NCBI RefSeq assembly: GCF_001540865.1
Contig: NC_033628.1
Span: forward strand, 11,567,249-11,631,248
DNA length: 64,000 nt
Source: Ananas comosus
Lineage: Eukaryota > Streptophyta > Magnoliopsida > Poales > Bromeliaceae
Reading direction: 5' to 3'
Part shown: one piece after another, positions 35,401 through 49,000 of the stretch
Numbering within the stretch: position 1 is the first letter of the stretch
Layout of the letters: the number at the start of each line of letters is the position of its first letter
Position numbers and translations under genes: made by a program
Notes under the pieces: generated by a model
What the model was told of the DNA's origin: nothing
The model's input: the letters and a program-made list of their open reading frames with translations, nothing else
Database searches by the model: none

Positions 35401-38400
35401 TCCAGTTTCCTTCAGAAGTAATTCTTCCAGGTCCTGCGTCTGAAATCAGACAAGATACTTGGTTATGGGATTTGTTTGCAAAGAAAATCAGAGAGAAAAA
35501 AGCGCAATACGAGAATCATGGTAGTAACTACACAAGCATTGTGGATTTACTGGAGATACAATCTGCTGAAAATCTCAGGGTTGCAAATGATACTTCTGTT
35601 GATGACTACCCCACTCAGTTAGATTGGGATGACCTTGCTGATATGGAAATATTTGAAGACATCGAGAGACGAGAACTGCAGGAGGTGAACTGTTCATTTG
35701 CTGTGACCAGCTATTGTTTTCTTGAATCTTCACTGCAAAAAGACTAAATATTAGTTTCATGCTCCTAACATATTTCTTCACCTGCAGCTTGAAGAAAGGG
35801 TCGAAAGAACTTCAGAATCGTGGGAGGGCGTGTATCAGAAAGCTCGGAAAGCAGAAAAGTGGAAGTTTGAAGGAAATGAGCGAGATGATGGTGAACTAGA
35901 AAGGATCGGCCAGCCAGTTTGTGTCTATGAGATTTATAGTGGTGAAGGAGCCTGGCCGTTTCTAAATCATGGTTCTATGTTTCGAGGAATCACTCTTGTA
36001 AGTTCTATTACTTGAACTACTTTTACCATGCACTTTGTATTATTTTTCATCCGCTTGATTACTTGTTGCTAGAAGCTACCATTTTAGAGGGTTTTCTCGA
36101 AGTATCTTTTTTTCAGCATCCCTACTTTTCTTCTATTGCCCTTCTTGTGCATTCTAGAATTTATTATTCCTTTACGTGCAATTTATTGGCTTCTACAAAT
36201 TTGTGCTTGCCTAATTTTTATTTTTAATTTTTAACGGAGGGTTCATATGTGCTATCTTTTCTCACCATATATGTATGTTCTTGGAAGGACTGAATTGCTA
36301 AACTGTTAATATCTCAATAAAGGTCAGAGTATTGGGTGGCCATTAAAGCCTTGAAAGATGGCTTTCAAATTTTAGTTTATCCCGTGCATTGGTACAGGGC
36401 TTGGTAGAAACTTCATCTCCCTGTTACTTATTAACTACCAGATATAAATTGAAAATTAATTAACGAAGAAATAGCAATTGCACCCCACTCTAACTTGCTT
36501 AGTGACCCTGTATTCTATAGATCTAGCTCTTATGTTCTCTGACGTTCATTAAATTGTTACTTCACAGTCCAAATACCATCATGTCAATGTTTTGTTGTTT
36601 TCAGTATTTCATAGTGTGCAGTGGACTACAATTATATTTCGCAGCATGATATTATGTGACTTGTAATTTCACAAAATAACTTTATATACATACACTATTG
36701 CAGTCCAAGAGTGCTAGGAGATCAAAATCAGATGATGTGGATGCTGTTACTCGGCTTCCAATTTTAAATGAGACATACTACAAAGATATCCTTTGTGAAT
36801 TTGGTGCCATGTTTGCTATTGCAAACAAGGTGGATAGCATACACAGGTTACCATGGATTGGTTTCCAGTCATGGCGTGCTGCTGCAAAGAAGGTATAGAC
36901 CAAATTCAAATTATTCACTATGTTTTGGTTTTGTGTTATCAAACTTGTTTGTGGATGCTTGTTAGGCATTGTTTACAAATTTTTTTTTCATTTTTACTGT
37001 TCCTTTAATTTTATATGTTTTAAGGCATCTAGGAGTCAACTCTGTAGTTTTGTTATCATTGCTTAATTTATAATTTCAAGTTAAAGTAAAAAATAAATTA
37101 AGAACAATAGAGTTACTACTGCATTCTCGTTTTTTCCTTGTCAAACAAGAAGTTACAGATTACATAAATATATATTTTGCAAGATATCCAACAGAGAGTG
37201 TCATTCCCTTAACCATATAGAACTTGAAGAAAAATAAAAACAAAATCAAGAGGAAATCAGGAAATGTATACAATGGTGAAACGGGCAACAAGAACAGATT
37301 TCTGATAGTCTCACTGTATCATGCAAGTTAGAAAACCTATATTTTGACTTATCCTTTAAATCACACAATTTGCTGATTATGAGATAAAAAAACTAGGTCT
37401 AGATAGAAGACATAATTTGTTAGGTGCATTTCCTGCTGGGAGAAAAAGCACAGAAGGCTTAAATTTTATATTATCTTTTATCGGTGGAAAGAACAGCCCT
37501 GGATTAGAATATTAGACTTCATTGAATACGAAAAAGAAAATTCATGCTAAATTAGGAATGGTGTTTTTCCTCCTGTTTACCTATGTTAAACCATCGATTA
37601 TACTAAAAGCTTAAGCTTACACTCACCCTCATGTCTGGGCTCGAGACTTTTGAAAGGCCTAAGGTGTGGGGTTGAATTAAATGGGAGAATTAGAAGTAAA
37701 GCTGTCCAAAATACCCGATATCCCATACCCGACCCGAACCCTACCTGGACTTGATAAAAAATAGATAGTATATGGGTAAAAAAATTACTCATTAAAGTTT
37801 TAGGTATAGGTCTGGATACTTTATACCCATAACTGATTTGGATCCGACTTGAACCCGACCTTTTAATGGGTAGGGTTCAGAAGAGTTTTCAAATCCGGAC
37901 CCGAACCCGAACCCATACCCTGACCTGGTGAAATACCTAATAGTAAATAAAAGGGATTTAAAGTTGAGGGATCAATTTCAATAGGACTTATTGATTAAGG
38001 GTCTTTGTGTATTTGCATTTTAGTGAAATCCCAGTCTTTTTGTTTACTCCTCTTTTTTTTTTTTTTTTTTTTTACTCATTTTTTTTAACCTTAGCTATTC
38101 TGTTTACTGCTTGAATCTTTCTTGAACGAATTTTATTGGACTGGGTGCAACTCATTAGAACGCGAGTTTTCTATAGTGGGAGGTTTATGGTTTGTCCATA
38201 AATTGTTTAATAATGTCTATAAAAAATATATGCATACGTGTACCTATACGCGATTTAAACACGATCCGTATCCGGTTTTAAGTGGGTAGTATACGGATAG
38301 TCACAATCCAGACCCACTCAAAAAGATCCGATGGGTATATTATTAACTTAAGTACCTAGACCCGGATCCGACCCGAAATTAAATGGGTAGGGTATATATA

Positions 38401-40109
38401 TTTTTTCTACCTATTTTTTTTAAGGGTACGGGTACAATATATCAACTATTCAGACCCGACCCGGTCAACGGATACCTTTAACTAGAAGTTTGTTGGGTTT
38501 GAACCCGGGACATCGTACTTCGATACCATGTTAAACAACTAATTATTCTGACAGTTTAAGCTGCAAGAAAGCTGTGTTTTTTTACTTTTTTTATCTTCCA
38601 CAAGTAGGTTTATTTCGAAACACAATGTATTGGCGAGAGATTGCTATTTTTTTTTCCAACCAGGTTTCTTTGTCTAAAAGAGCCGAGGAAACCTTGGAGG
38701 AGATGATGCTGGCAGACAATAAAGGAGATGCCATCTACTATTGGGTGCCAGTGGATATGGATCAGGATGATGCTGAGAAAAATATGAATCTCAATTTTTG
38801 GTCCCTATGTGATCATCTAAATGCTGGCCGTTGCAGGTGTAATTTCTATCTCTTTTATGTCTTATTTCAGTGTTTGGTGTCTCTTTTACTGTCATTAGGT
38901 TGATTGCCTGATAAATTTCTGCAGTGGTCAGTTTGAAGGCGCTTTTAGTCTGATGTATGGTCTGCCAGAGAAGATGTCTGCCCTGCCCCCAATGGTTGAT
39001 GATGGTGACCATTGGTCTAGCCTTCATAGCTGGGTGATGCCAACTCCATCATTCCTAGAGTTTATCATGTTCTCTAGGTAACTTATTCTTGGAATGTTAT
39101 TGGTGTGGTCACTATCGCTCCTTGGCTTGATGCTCGATCCGCTGCTTTTCAGGATGTTTGTTGATTCACTTGACAGCTTGAATAACTATGGCAGTCCGGC
39201 TACATGTATGCTAGGATCATCAAATCCAGAGGTCACTTGTTCTTTTTCTATGATTTTTTTTGGTTTCTGTTGAGGCAAACACGTACGAACGACCATCTAG
39301 TTATAGGTCATTTGGAAACAGGTTTCTGAACTTTAGTTTTTTTTTTTTTTTTGATTTGGACCCCCCAATCCCTGTTGCTTCTTCTTTTGTTTTTTTAAGT
39401 GAATCAGTATCTGATTCTTGATTTCAGAAAATTCCATCATAACTTGTCTTCCTCATCGTTTTTTGACAGAAATCTCTGTAACTTGACTGAGCATTTCTGA
39501 CATGAAGCAATATTCTGCAGCTTTTTTTAAAAAAAAAAATTACAGAAAGACAATTATCTGAAATCAAGTAATTTTTTAGTTGAAGGGTTTATACAAAATA
39601 CTTTCTACTCCAGGGATCTGTTTTCCAAATATCCTATAGTTGGAATGGTGTGCGTGCATTTTTTTTTATTTTCATGGTATGGTATTAAAGTTGCGTATTT
39701 GGCGATTTTTTAACCTCAGAAAAGACACTGCTACTGTCGTCTGCTGGAGCTCCTTGTGAATGTCTGGGCTTACCATAGTGCCAGAAAGATGTTTTATCTT
39801 AACCCAGTTACTGGAGAGGTCGCAGAGCAGCACCCTCTCGAGCAAAGAGATATGTGGTTGAAGTACTTTGACTTTGCATTACTGAAGAGTATGGATGAGG
39901 ATCTCGCAGAGGAAGCAGACGATGGCTTAGAAGTGAAACTAAGTCGCCGTTGGTTGTGGCCTTTTACCGGCGAAGTGCATTGGCAAAGGATCTTCGATAG
40001 GGAGAGAGAGGAGAGGTACAGGCGGAAGATGGATAAGAAGAGGAAGGCGAAGGATAAGCTTTTAGATAGGCAGAAGTTTGGATACAAGCAGAAAGCCTTG
40101 GGACAATAA
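29440..40109 (+). CDS. Large GT4-like membrane glycosyltransferase (At5g04480/At4g01210 type)
   Basis: Predicted type II membrane glycosyltransferase of 1005 aa; donor and acceptor sugars are unknown to me. Fourteen exons close in frame: 29440-29853, 31816-31902, 32199-32302, 32426-32476, 32713-32881, 32960-33274, 34909-35112, 35205-35684, 35788-35997, 36704-36892, 38664-38836, 38925-39077, 39153-39231, 39720-40109. Residues 1-50 are a Gly/Arg-rich cytosolic tail, and 51-69 a membrane anchor ([19 protein letters not shown]). The GT-B-like region includes [15 protein letters not shown] and [14 protein letters not shown] segments. A donor-site-like [23 protein letters not shown] stretch is split below the usual E-x7-E pattern. 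A long plant-specific C-terminal half ends in a basic helix ([16 protein letters not shown]). Intron 6 holds a Copia remnant and intron 10 a hAT element, both without damage to the exons. Confidence 0.88.
34036..34726 (-). mobile_element. Internally deleted Ty1/Copia retrotransposon in an intron
   Basis: On the minus strand the element runs from TGTTACGATA (34726) to ...CTCTTTCA (34036), flanked by TTTTT (34031-34035 and 34727-34731), a possible 5-bp target duplication. Just inside the 5' end the sequence jumps into the C-terminal part of Copia pol: RNase H hallmarks such as WSAKKQ and the conserved [10 protein letters not shown] region. Frameshifts interrupt it, so it is not functional. A polypurine tract (GCGGGGGGA, about 34274-34282) directly precedes a 238-bp 3' LTR (34036-34273) that again begins TGTTACGATA. 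Gag, integrase and most of reverse transcriptase are absent. Confidence 0.85.
34140..34265. repeat. Three 42-bp tandem units inside the Copia LTR
   Basis: Units starting GACCTACA(T/C)CATATATGG occur at 34140, 34182 and 34224 with an exact 42-bp period, within the 3' LTR of the Copia remnant. Confidence 0.88.
37697..38480. mobile_element. Non-autonomous hAT-type element inside intron 10 of the GT4-like gene
   Basis: The 784-bp element starts TAAAGCTGTCC, and the reverse complement of its right end starts TAAAGGTATCC. It is flanked by near-identical 8-bp repeats ATTAGAAG (37689-37696) and ACTAGAAG (38481-38488). Both subterminal regions are full of ACCCG(A)/CGGGT motifs, as in many hAT elements. 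A T run of about 21 lies in the middle (38050-38071). There is no transposase reading frame. Confidence 0.78.
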
Positions 40110-41742
40110 ATCAAAAGATGATAGCAACTCAGAAGAAGGGGGAAAAAAAAAATCACCAATAGTAACAGTTAGATCCCACCAGATCACATTGGATTGCAAT
40201 AGAAGGATAACAAGTCAACATGGATGTTGAAAAGATTCACGCAGTTAAGTTTGGTAATTCTCGGTCGGACTGGATTTACCAGGAATGACGGTGTCAATGT
40301 GAATATATTCTTTTTGGCCCCTTAGTTTCATCTCCGAAGGAGTATGATGGTACGAGGAGCTAGGCAACACAGATTCATAATTCTTTTGTTGGTTCCCTTT
40401 TATTGCTGATGACCCGAATTTTAGGATCTTAAAAGTAGCTTACCACTGATTGTTACGTTTTCTCCGCTGATTCTTTATTACCTTATGCATAGTTGTAATA
40501 TCTGATTCTTGTACATGGACGATAGTAAAGGAAAGTTTTGATGGGAAATGGTCTTCTCGGAAAGGTCATAGTGTCATAGTGGTTGACTCGTTTTAACTCT
40601 GTCATTTTCTCTCCCTCAGCAAGTGGCTAGAATGCATTTTTGTTCCCTCAATATTCTTTATTACTCAATATTTTCTTCAAGTTTTATAGCATTTTGATTG
40701 ATATTGGCGTCATCTGACAATTGATTTGCAGATCACAAAATGGCATCTCAAATTGTCAAAAGCGCATTACTCTTCGTAAGAAGAAAATATGTAAAAAGAA
40801 GAATGCGGTTATTCGGTATGCCCTCTAATGTAAGCTGCACATGGTTGGAGCTTACAAAAAGACTTCCAGGTGATGCCATGGCCCATGGGTATCTTCTCAA
40901 AGTGAATTTTTAAGATTACATTGTAAGTGATACTAGACAAGAAAAGTAGATTATATAGAGAGAGAGAGATGAGCTAGTGTCATAGTATATAAACAGTATT
41001 TATTATCAACTTTTTCACACTTGCATTATTATTACTACTTCATCAATTTTTACTAAATTCCAAGCATTCAATAGTCAAAAACTTGATAGTAAATACTATT
41101 TTTATATTATCAATAGTATTGTAGTTGTCTCTATAAATATATTGATAAATAGAATGAACAAATGAAATATAGATTTTTTTAAAAAGGATTAGTGAAGTTG
41201 TAGGATTATAATTTAAAATAGGTCGTAGACCTGCCGTTGTCTCGGTGCGATAGAAAGAAGTATATATTAGACACCAATATAATTTACCCATCGTTTGTGC
41301 GCCGATCCGTTCCGCGCTGACCAATGGCAGTAGGGTTCTTCATCTGGTTTACTGCAAATTAAAAAAAAAAAAAGTTAGAAGAAATAGATAAATAGATAGA
41401 TGCCTTGCATTGCCATTTTAATTTAATTTTAGTTGAATAGTCATCTTCGCAGTTCCATCTCGTAACTAATCTTTTCAACCTTTCATCCTCCTTCTCGCTC
41501 CGCCTCATTATTATTCGTCATTAGTCATTACTTTCCCTCTTCTATTTTCCCAACACCCCGCCGAAGCCTTCACAATCCCGACTCCCAGTCCCTCCCTCCT
41601 CCCCCGTCTCGATCCGACCGCCGACCGACCACCCCAAAAAAAAAAAAAAAAAAAAAAAAAGGAAGAAAACCCTAACGCGCGGCGTGGGCGTGGGCGTCGG
41701 CGTCAGTGTGATGGGATTGCGGCGGGATCGCGCGAGCTGAGG
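40110..41742. other. Spacer and syndetin promoter/leader
   Basis: This holds the 3' UTR of the GT4-like gene at the left and the syndetin promoter at the right. A GA run (40961-40968) and a poly-A run of about 26 (41635-41660) are visible. AAACCCTAA at 41667-41675 is a telo-box in the probable syndetin leader. No additional gene is supported. Confidence 0.5.
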
Positions 41743-42999
41743 ATGCGGCGGGAGAGTGCCTTGTTTGAGACGCCGGGGCCCCTCCTCTTCCTCCCCTTGC
41801 TCCTCATCCAGGGGGGCGGCATGGATCTCTCCAGGGTCGGCGAGAAGCTCCTCAGCTCCGTGCGCTCCGCCAGATCCCTCGGCCTCCTCCCCTCTCCCTC
41901 CGATCGCCCCGAGGTCCCTCCCTCTCCCTCTCCCTCTCCCTCTCCCTCTCCCTTCCTCGCTTCTTTCATTCTGCTTATTCGCTGATCTCTGATCCGTGAC
42001 GCGTAATGTATCGGACGAAGAAACTTGGATCTCGATCGTTCAATTTTGTGTTCTAAATCAGAAAAATTTTGAATTCAACTGGATTTACTGTCGTTGGAGG
42101 TATTGTAGTAGTTTAGTGCCGCGTAATTCTACTCTATTAAAACAATTAATTGTCGGGAGGTAATGTCTGAGATGTTTTCTGTCTAAATTTCGATTTACAG
42201 AACGTCATTTATTTCTCGTCACGAAACTCTTTACTGATTTCAAGATTCCGGCGCAGCATCTGATTGTGACATTTTCTTGAATGGAACCCCGAAACTGAAA
42301 AAAAAAAAAAAAACGAAAAAGAAAAAGAAAGAGAAAAAAAATTGTAGAAAATAAATGCTGATTGTTTTTGGTTATTTCTCTGTAGGTTCCGGCTCGGGCG
42401 GCGGCTGCTGCTGCTGTTGCTCGTGCTCTTGCCGGACTGCCTCCGCATCAAAGAATCAGCCTCCCGTCAAGTTCTGACGAGCTGGTTTCCATTTACGGAA
42501 GCTACCCTCAAGATCAAACTATTGAGGAACTTGAGGAAGACTTCTACGAGGAGGTTCTGTTTGACCATTTCTTTGCTATAATCTTATTTCTGACTGAGAT
42601 TTGAATACTTACTTAATATTCCTCAGTTTGATTCATCTCCAGGTTTTTAACTTTATGTACATTTCATTTCGTGACCTTGTTTGTGAACTTTTTTCATGTC
42701 TCCTTCTGTCTGGTTCCTACATGAGTTGTAAAAATTATTTACCGGTATTTACTTGCAGGTTTTTGATCCAGTTAGGTACATTCTGGATAATATTCCGTCC
42801 GAAGAGGATGATGTTGCCTACCTCGATAAGCAGGTTAGCAAGGGCTGTTCTTTTTCTGGCTCTTCACTCTGCAAAATTGCTTTTTAATTTAAATTTATTA
42901 CATTCTCAGGTTGATTTATGATTTCTTAAGTTTTAAGCTTTTAGTTGTATCATCATTTTATACAAGATTTCTGGCCTTGTACATTCAGTTGTTGTTGTT

Positions 43000-43036
<37 letters not shown>

Positions 43037-46000
43037 CCAAAATATTTTTTATTGTCTTTCTTCTTCTACACCTTTTTTTTTTTTTCCCTCTCTTGTGGAA
43101 TTTTTTGCAGTTTCTCGATTGTAAAATGATGCAGTTTCTTGCTTGATATATGCATTTTGCTTAGTAAGAAGCTTGTATAGGGCTCTCAGTTTTATTACTT
43201 TCAACAATTCTTAAATTGCTTTCTGATGAAATACTACTGTGATACTTCCGCAGTCTACTCTTAGATTAGCACAGCTTGATAAGATCGCTGAACGGCTATC
43301 ACGCCATGTTATGGAGCACCACGAAGAAATGGGTATGTTTCTTATCCAAATTTAATGCAAAGTGAGAAGTGTTGTTTGTCTGGAACTTTAGACGAGGTTT
43401 ACTTGATCTTTATTGGATTCATTTCTCTTACATGATCTTGCATAGTTTGTCATGAAATTCTATTTCTTGCTTGTATGTCTTCTGTAGAGTGAATTACCAC
43501 CTCGTTTCCAGCATCTGAGCACTTTCATTTGCTTCTTTGGAGTTCCTTTAATGCTTATATATGATATGATATTTATGTGTAATACATGTCGCTAAATGCT
43601 GGAATATTATTCTGTCATGAAGATTCTGTTGCCATGTAATTTAGCAGTTGCGATAATTGTTGCAAGCCTTGAAGCTTCTATAACTCTGATTGGATATATT
43701 TTTCTCACTCTGCATTAACTTTTCCTTGTTAGTTTTGTATTATCTGTTGCTTTTGATGTACCAAAGTCCAGTCCCTTTTAATTGGTAGTAAGTGTTCACT
43801 TTGATCATAATATATTAAACATTTTCACTCTAGTGGAATTTTCAAATTTCTGATGCTTTTGCTTTGATCAGTGAAGGGGATGCAATTAGTGATGGAGCTA
43901 GAACAAGATCTGAAGGTTGCCAATGTCATCTGCATGGTATTATCCTAAGGAACTTACTAAATTAGTAAACACTTTTTCAGTAAAGCTTAACAATTATAAT
44001 TTTGTAAATGTTGAGGATACATTTTTTATTTAGTTGTAATAATAGTTGGTACTTCTTTCAATCAAATTAACAGAATGGAAGAAGACACATAGCCTCGTCA
44101 AAGTATGAGGTTTCGAGGGATCTTGTTGTGAACACAAAATCGAAAAAGAAACGAGCTTTACTGGTAATCATGCTATTCCATATTATTGTTGTCCTTTGTA
44201 GATGGCATAACCATTGCAGTAAGTGCTTGCTATGTTTTTCTTGGTGTTCTTGAGTTCATTGGATTTTGCTTTCTTTACTGGCTGTTGGAGCTGTCCGCGC
44301 TGATTTTCTGACAATTCACTTACTATTCTTATTATTGCCTCCTAATTTTCTTAGAATCTGACAACCATGATTTGCTTATTATTTAATGATAGCATGATTA
44401 AGTGAATCTAAATGGAGGAATCGTATCCACATAACCCGGACCAAATAATTGAGACTGAAGGCTTTGCTCTGTTCTTGTTGTTCTTATTGCTTAAATGAGT
44501 TTTTTTCTCTTTTATCCAAGGCGTTAATATTTGTTGTCACCATGTCATTATATTGGGAAGAAAGATGCTTCTATTTGTATATAAAATATCGACATGTAAC
44601 TATTATCTGATTTATCTGATATAAGTATTTTATTTTTCATTAAATTTTTGAATGCTAAAATCATTTTGTAATTAGATATGCTGCTTTCTATTCTATGCTT
44701 TAACTTCTGCTAATTGCATAAGCTTAATAGATATTCCTTTTTTTAAAAAAATATATGAACAGTTAGGTTTAGTTTGGTATTGAGGTCTATCTAACGCTAT
44801 TAGATAAAATGGAGTTGAGGAAAAAGCATATAGGGATATGCTTCTGCGTTCTCCGGTGGAACCGCAGAAAATATATCGTAACTGACTCATTGCGATATGT
44901 GGAACACAATATTACGTATGGAAACAAACAGAGTATTTTCCCATCGTCGTTTCTCACCACACGTAACGCAATCTCCCCGCAATCCCAAACGAAGCCTTAG
45001 TGAATCTTGGAATACCTAGCACTTTAACCATCTCGAAAGAACTTTTTGTAATTTTATTATTGAGTAATACGTGCTTCTCATTTTTTGATGAGCTCATCTC
45101 GTTAACAGCGCTACACATTCATGTTTCTTCTTGATCTAATGATGATTCGAGGTGCATGAATAAAAGGTGTAAAATTTTTGTACTTAATGCAGGACATGCT
45201 TCCAATTCTTACCGAACTTCGCCATGCATTAGACATGCAGATGGAACTCGAATCTCTTGTTGAGAGCGGAAACTACTACCGTGTATGTTTTGTGTTGATG
45301 TGTTCCTTTAATGTATATGCATCGTTATGCTTTTTGTTCATGTTATGATTAGATTAACCATTTTGTTGCTTTTCTTTCTACAGGCATTTCAATTATTGCC
45401 TGAGTATTTGCAAGTTTTGGATAATTATTCAGAGCTATCTGCTGTCCAAGAGATGGGCCGTGGTGTAGAGGTCAATATTAACTTAATCAAAAGCAAGTTT
45501 ACCATTTTAGCATTTTTAGGGCAGATAGAGAAATACTTTATTTCCTTACTGAAAATGCAACTTGTCAAAATTTTAAGTAGTTTAATATTTCATAGTGATT
45601 TGTTTTTTCACTTGCTATGACTTTCATTTATTATTTTATCTCCTATATGTTGCTTCAAATTTGATGCATACTGGCTTAGATTTCTGATGTCAGAATATTG
45701 ACAGGCATGGCTAGTGAGGACAATTCAAAAGCTGGATTCACATTTATTAGGAGTTTGTCAGACATTCAAGGAGGAAAGCTACATAACCGTCAGTATATCC
45801 ATGTGTTGGTAGTGATAGCTATAATTTTTTTTTTTTTTAAGCACTATTTGCAAGTGTTGAGCCTAATTTCGTTTCATTATTTCCATATCATTTCACTTGT
45901 TATGGAGACTTATCTGCATAAATATCATCACTTGTTCTATTTACAAAATCATGTAGAATCAAACTACTGGGTTGATTTATGATGAGATACAAATTGATTT

Positions 46001-49000
46001 AGCCAAATGTATGTTGATGTTTCAACCTTGAAATGCCTTGCTTACGTTTCTAGTCGTAGTGTTGGAATGTTGATTGCTACCACCTATTTGATTTGGAGTT
46101 TCCATCTTTTTAAAGGCAATTTCATTGTTCATTAACTATTATTTGGTCTTCATTTTGTTTGTTAACCAACTGTCAAATACCACACTTTTTAGGCAGTTGA
46201 TGCATATGCATTAATGGGAGACATTGGTGGTATGGCTGAAAAGATACAAAGTTTCTTTCTGCAAGAAGTACTCTCTCAGACACACCTCGTGCTGAAAGAC
46301 ATGGTGCAAGAGGTACTAGCTTTGATCTTCAGTTTCTTTCCTTGGCTTATTAACTTAAATCCAAATATTCAATTTATTTCTTATTCATTTTTATGTGCAT
46401 AGAGTCTTGGTTACATTTTTGTGCACTAACATGGCCCAATCAATTAAATATTTATTTGATCATCACGTATTATGTCCCAGTGCATAACTTTTTATTTATC
46501 TCTTCAAGCTCTTCCCAGAAAATTGTCGCATGATATGTGGACAATTTATTTGTCCTCTGTTTCAATTTTTCCTCTGTTCCCATTTTCCTCTCTGGTCTCT
46601 TTAAACAAAAACTGTAGACTGCTTTGGCGAATACAATGTTTAGAGTTACCATTTTCCTTACCACATCTTACTCCAATAGTTTACCTAGCATTTCTCTCTC
46701 ACATGCTTTCGTGGATACTTGATATCGTGGTAGACTTGTAGTGTTCTAAAACCTTGCCCAACAGCTTACGCTTGCTCAGAGAGAGGCTTATTGGGTATCA
46801 TCGAGTTACCACTAGCTTATAGATACTTATATAGAAACAGCATATTTTTCTCCTTCTGTAGGGAATCAATTTACCAGTTTGCTATAATTTCCGATGAAGA
46901 ATTGTCCTGACATCCTATAGTGATGTGAGATGCTCATTATGTTGGCATTTAATATGAGACAATTTCCCTTGAGCTGCATGCTTCTGTTGGCTGTATAAGA
47001 TTAATGTTCTATATAAACCAACATATACTGCACGTATAACAGAGGATAGTTAATTCTCCCTTCATAATTTGCATTCTTTAAGCATTTTTTGGGTTGTTGC
47101 GAGTGGAATCTATTTGCAGTAATCTTTTGACTTGTATTTGAGGTACCATTTCTTTCTAGAATATTTTCTAAATGACTTGTTATAATGGCAGGAAACTGGA
47201 AATAGCTTGCAGATAAACAGGTGCATGCTATATCTTTCAGTTCATTTCTTTTGTTGCACAATGAAAATTCTACTTGTAACTTTTGAATCTGGATTAGCTT
47301 ACTTTTCCTGAGATTAGAGATTTTATCTGAATGTTCAGAGTGAAGATATTATCTTATTACTATGTACTTCTTTGTTTTAATATATAGGTTCTGGAAGCTA
47401 TTGATATAATAATTTAAAACAAGCATTAAAGTAGGTTAAGTAGGTTATAATTCAATTTGCAAGTAAACTGAAATCTCATATGTTAGCACTTGGGTTTCAT
47501 GATAGTGATTAACCATCGGGAACTTGCCGAGTGGGGTTCTTTTGTGTGGAAGAGTCGTAGTTGAATAAATGAACATAAGTAGTTTAGAATTTCTCTTGGA
47601 TTTTTTATTTCTAATTTTTAGATTAAATGAATATTAACTCAAGTTTTATTGTTATACTTTGTCAACTTGAGCTCATATTTCCTTAAAATAATTAAGCTGG
47701 GAATTGATATAGTTTGCATTAACTTTCAATAAATATTGTTATAGATTCAGTTATGGTGCATTCTTACTTGTAGAGAGTTGTACTGGGGGTCAATACTTCA
47801 TGAATATTTTGTACTTTTCATCCGTGCACTAGCGAACCCTATTTATACTGGTTTTGGTTTTAGTGTGCAAAAACTTTAGATGCTTTTCATTTTATTGTTT
47901 TCACTTTTTTGTTATGATGTTAGCTTCTGGATTGTGTGGGATGATTTGTCCACACTACCGACTGTAACCATGTGTTAAAGTTCTCTTTGTACATTTATTC
48001 ATTTCCCTTTTTCTACTGCAGACTTACATACAGTGACCTCTGTGTTCAAATCCATGAATCCAAATTCCGGCAGTGTTTGTTGAAAACCTTAGAGGCATTA
48101 TTTAAGCTGATGTGCTCATATTATTCTATAATGAGTTTTCAGCCAGAAGAAATGGTAAGGAGGTTATCTCATATTTTGCTGGAACAACTTGTTCTCGTAA
48201 TTTCATTGCTATTTATAAGCTTGAATCGTGTCTTCATTAATTTGGTTGAATCGAATCTTTTAGAATAAGTAAGTCATGGAGAATTTACCTTTCTCTCATG
48301 TAGATTAAAATTTTTTGTCCGTGCAATTATACTCTACATTCTTGTTTTTGTTGATCATTTATATACATCCTATACTTTCTATACTGATCATAGCATATGC
48401 CTGGTTGCTGTAGGATTTTGAGTCCGAGACATCAAATACTGAGCTGAAGCAAAATACTGTATCTCATAATTCAGAAGGAACTTTAGTTGGTTCAGGTGCA
48501 GGGGTTTTTAGCGATTCGGGCGTGCAAAATGGATTTATTTGTGAATCGGTGGTCACCAATGACAAATTTGATGAGTCAAGTAGTAAGGGAATAACACCTC
48601 TAAAGTCTTCTTCATTACATACTGAAGCAAGTGCTTTTAACACTATGGAATCAAGCAGTGATTCTCCGTTTTATCAGTTGAGAAAAGAGGCCACTGCATT
48701 TGTTGCACACGCGCTCGAAAGAGGTCGAAGAAATCTTTGGCAACTCAGTACTAGTCGTGTAACTGTTTTGCTGTCTTGTTCTGCTGTTTGCTCAACTAGT
48801 ACTCACCAGTTTTTAAGAAACTGTGAAGACCTCAATATATTTATTTTGGCTGGCGAAGCATTTTGTGGAGTGGAAGCTGTTGAGTTCAGGCAGAAGTTGA
48901 AAATCGTTTGCGAGAACTATATAGTGACTTTTCACCGTCAAAATGTATATGTATGTTAAGCTATCCTAGCACTTTCTTCTTTCATCCGAAAAGCCTTAAT

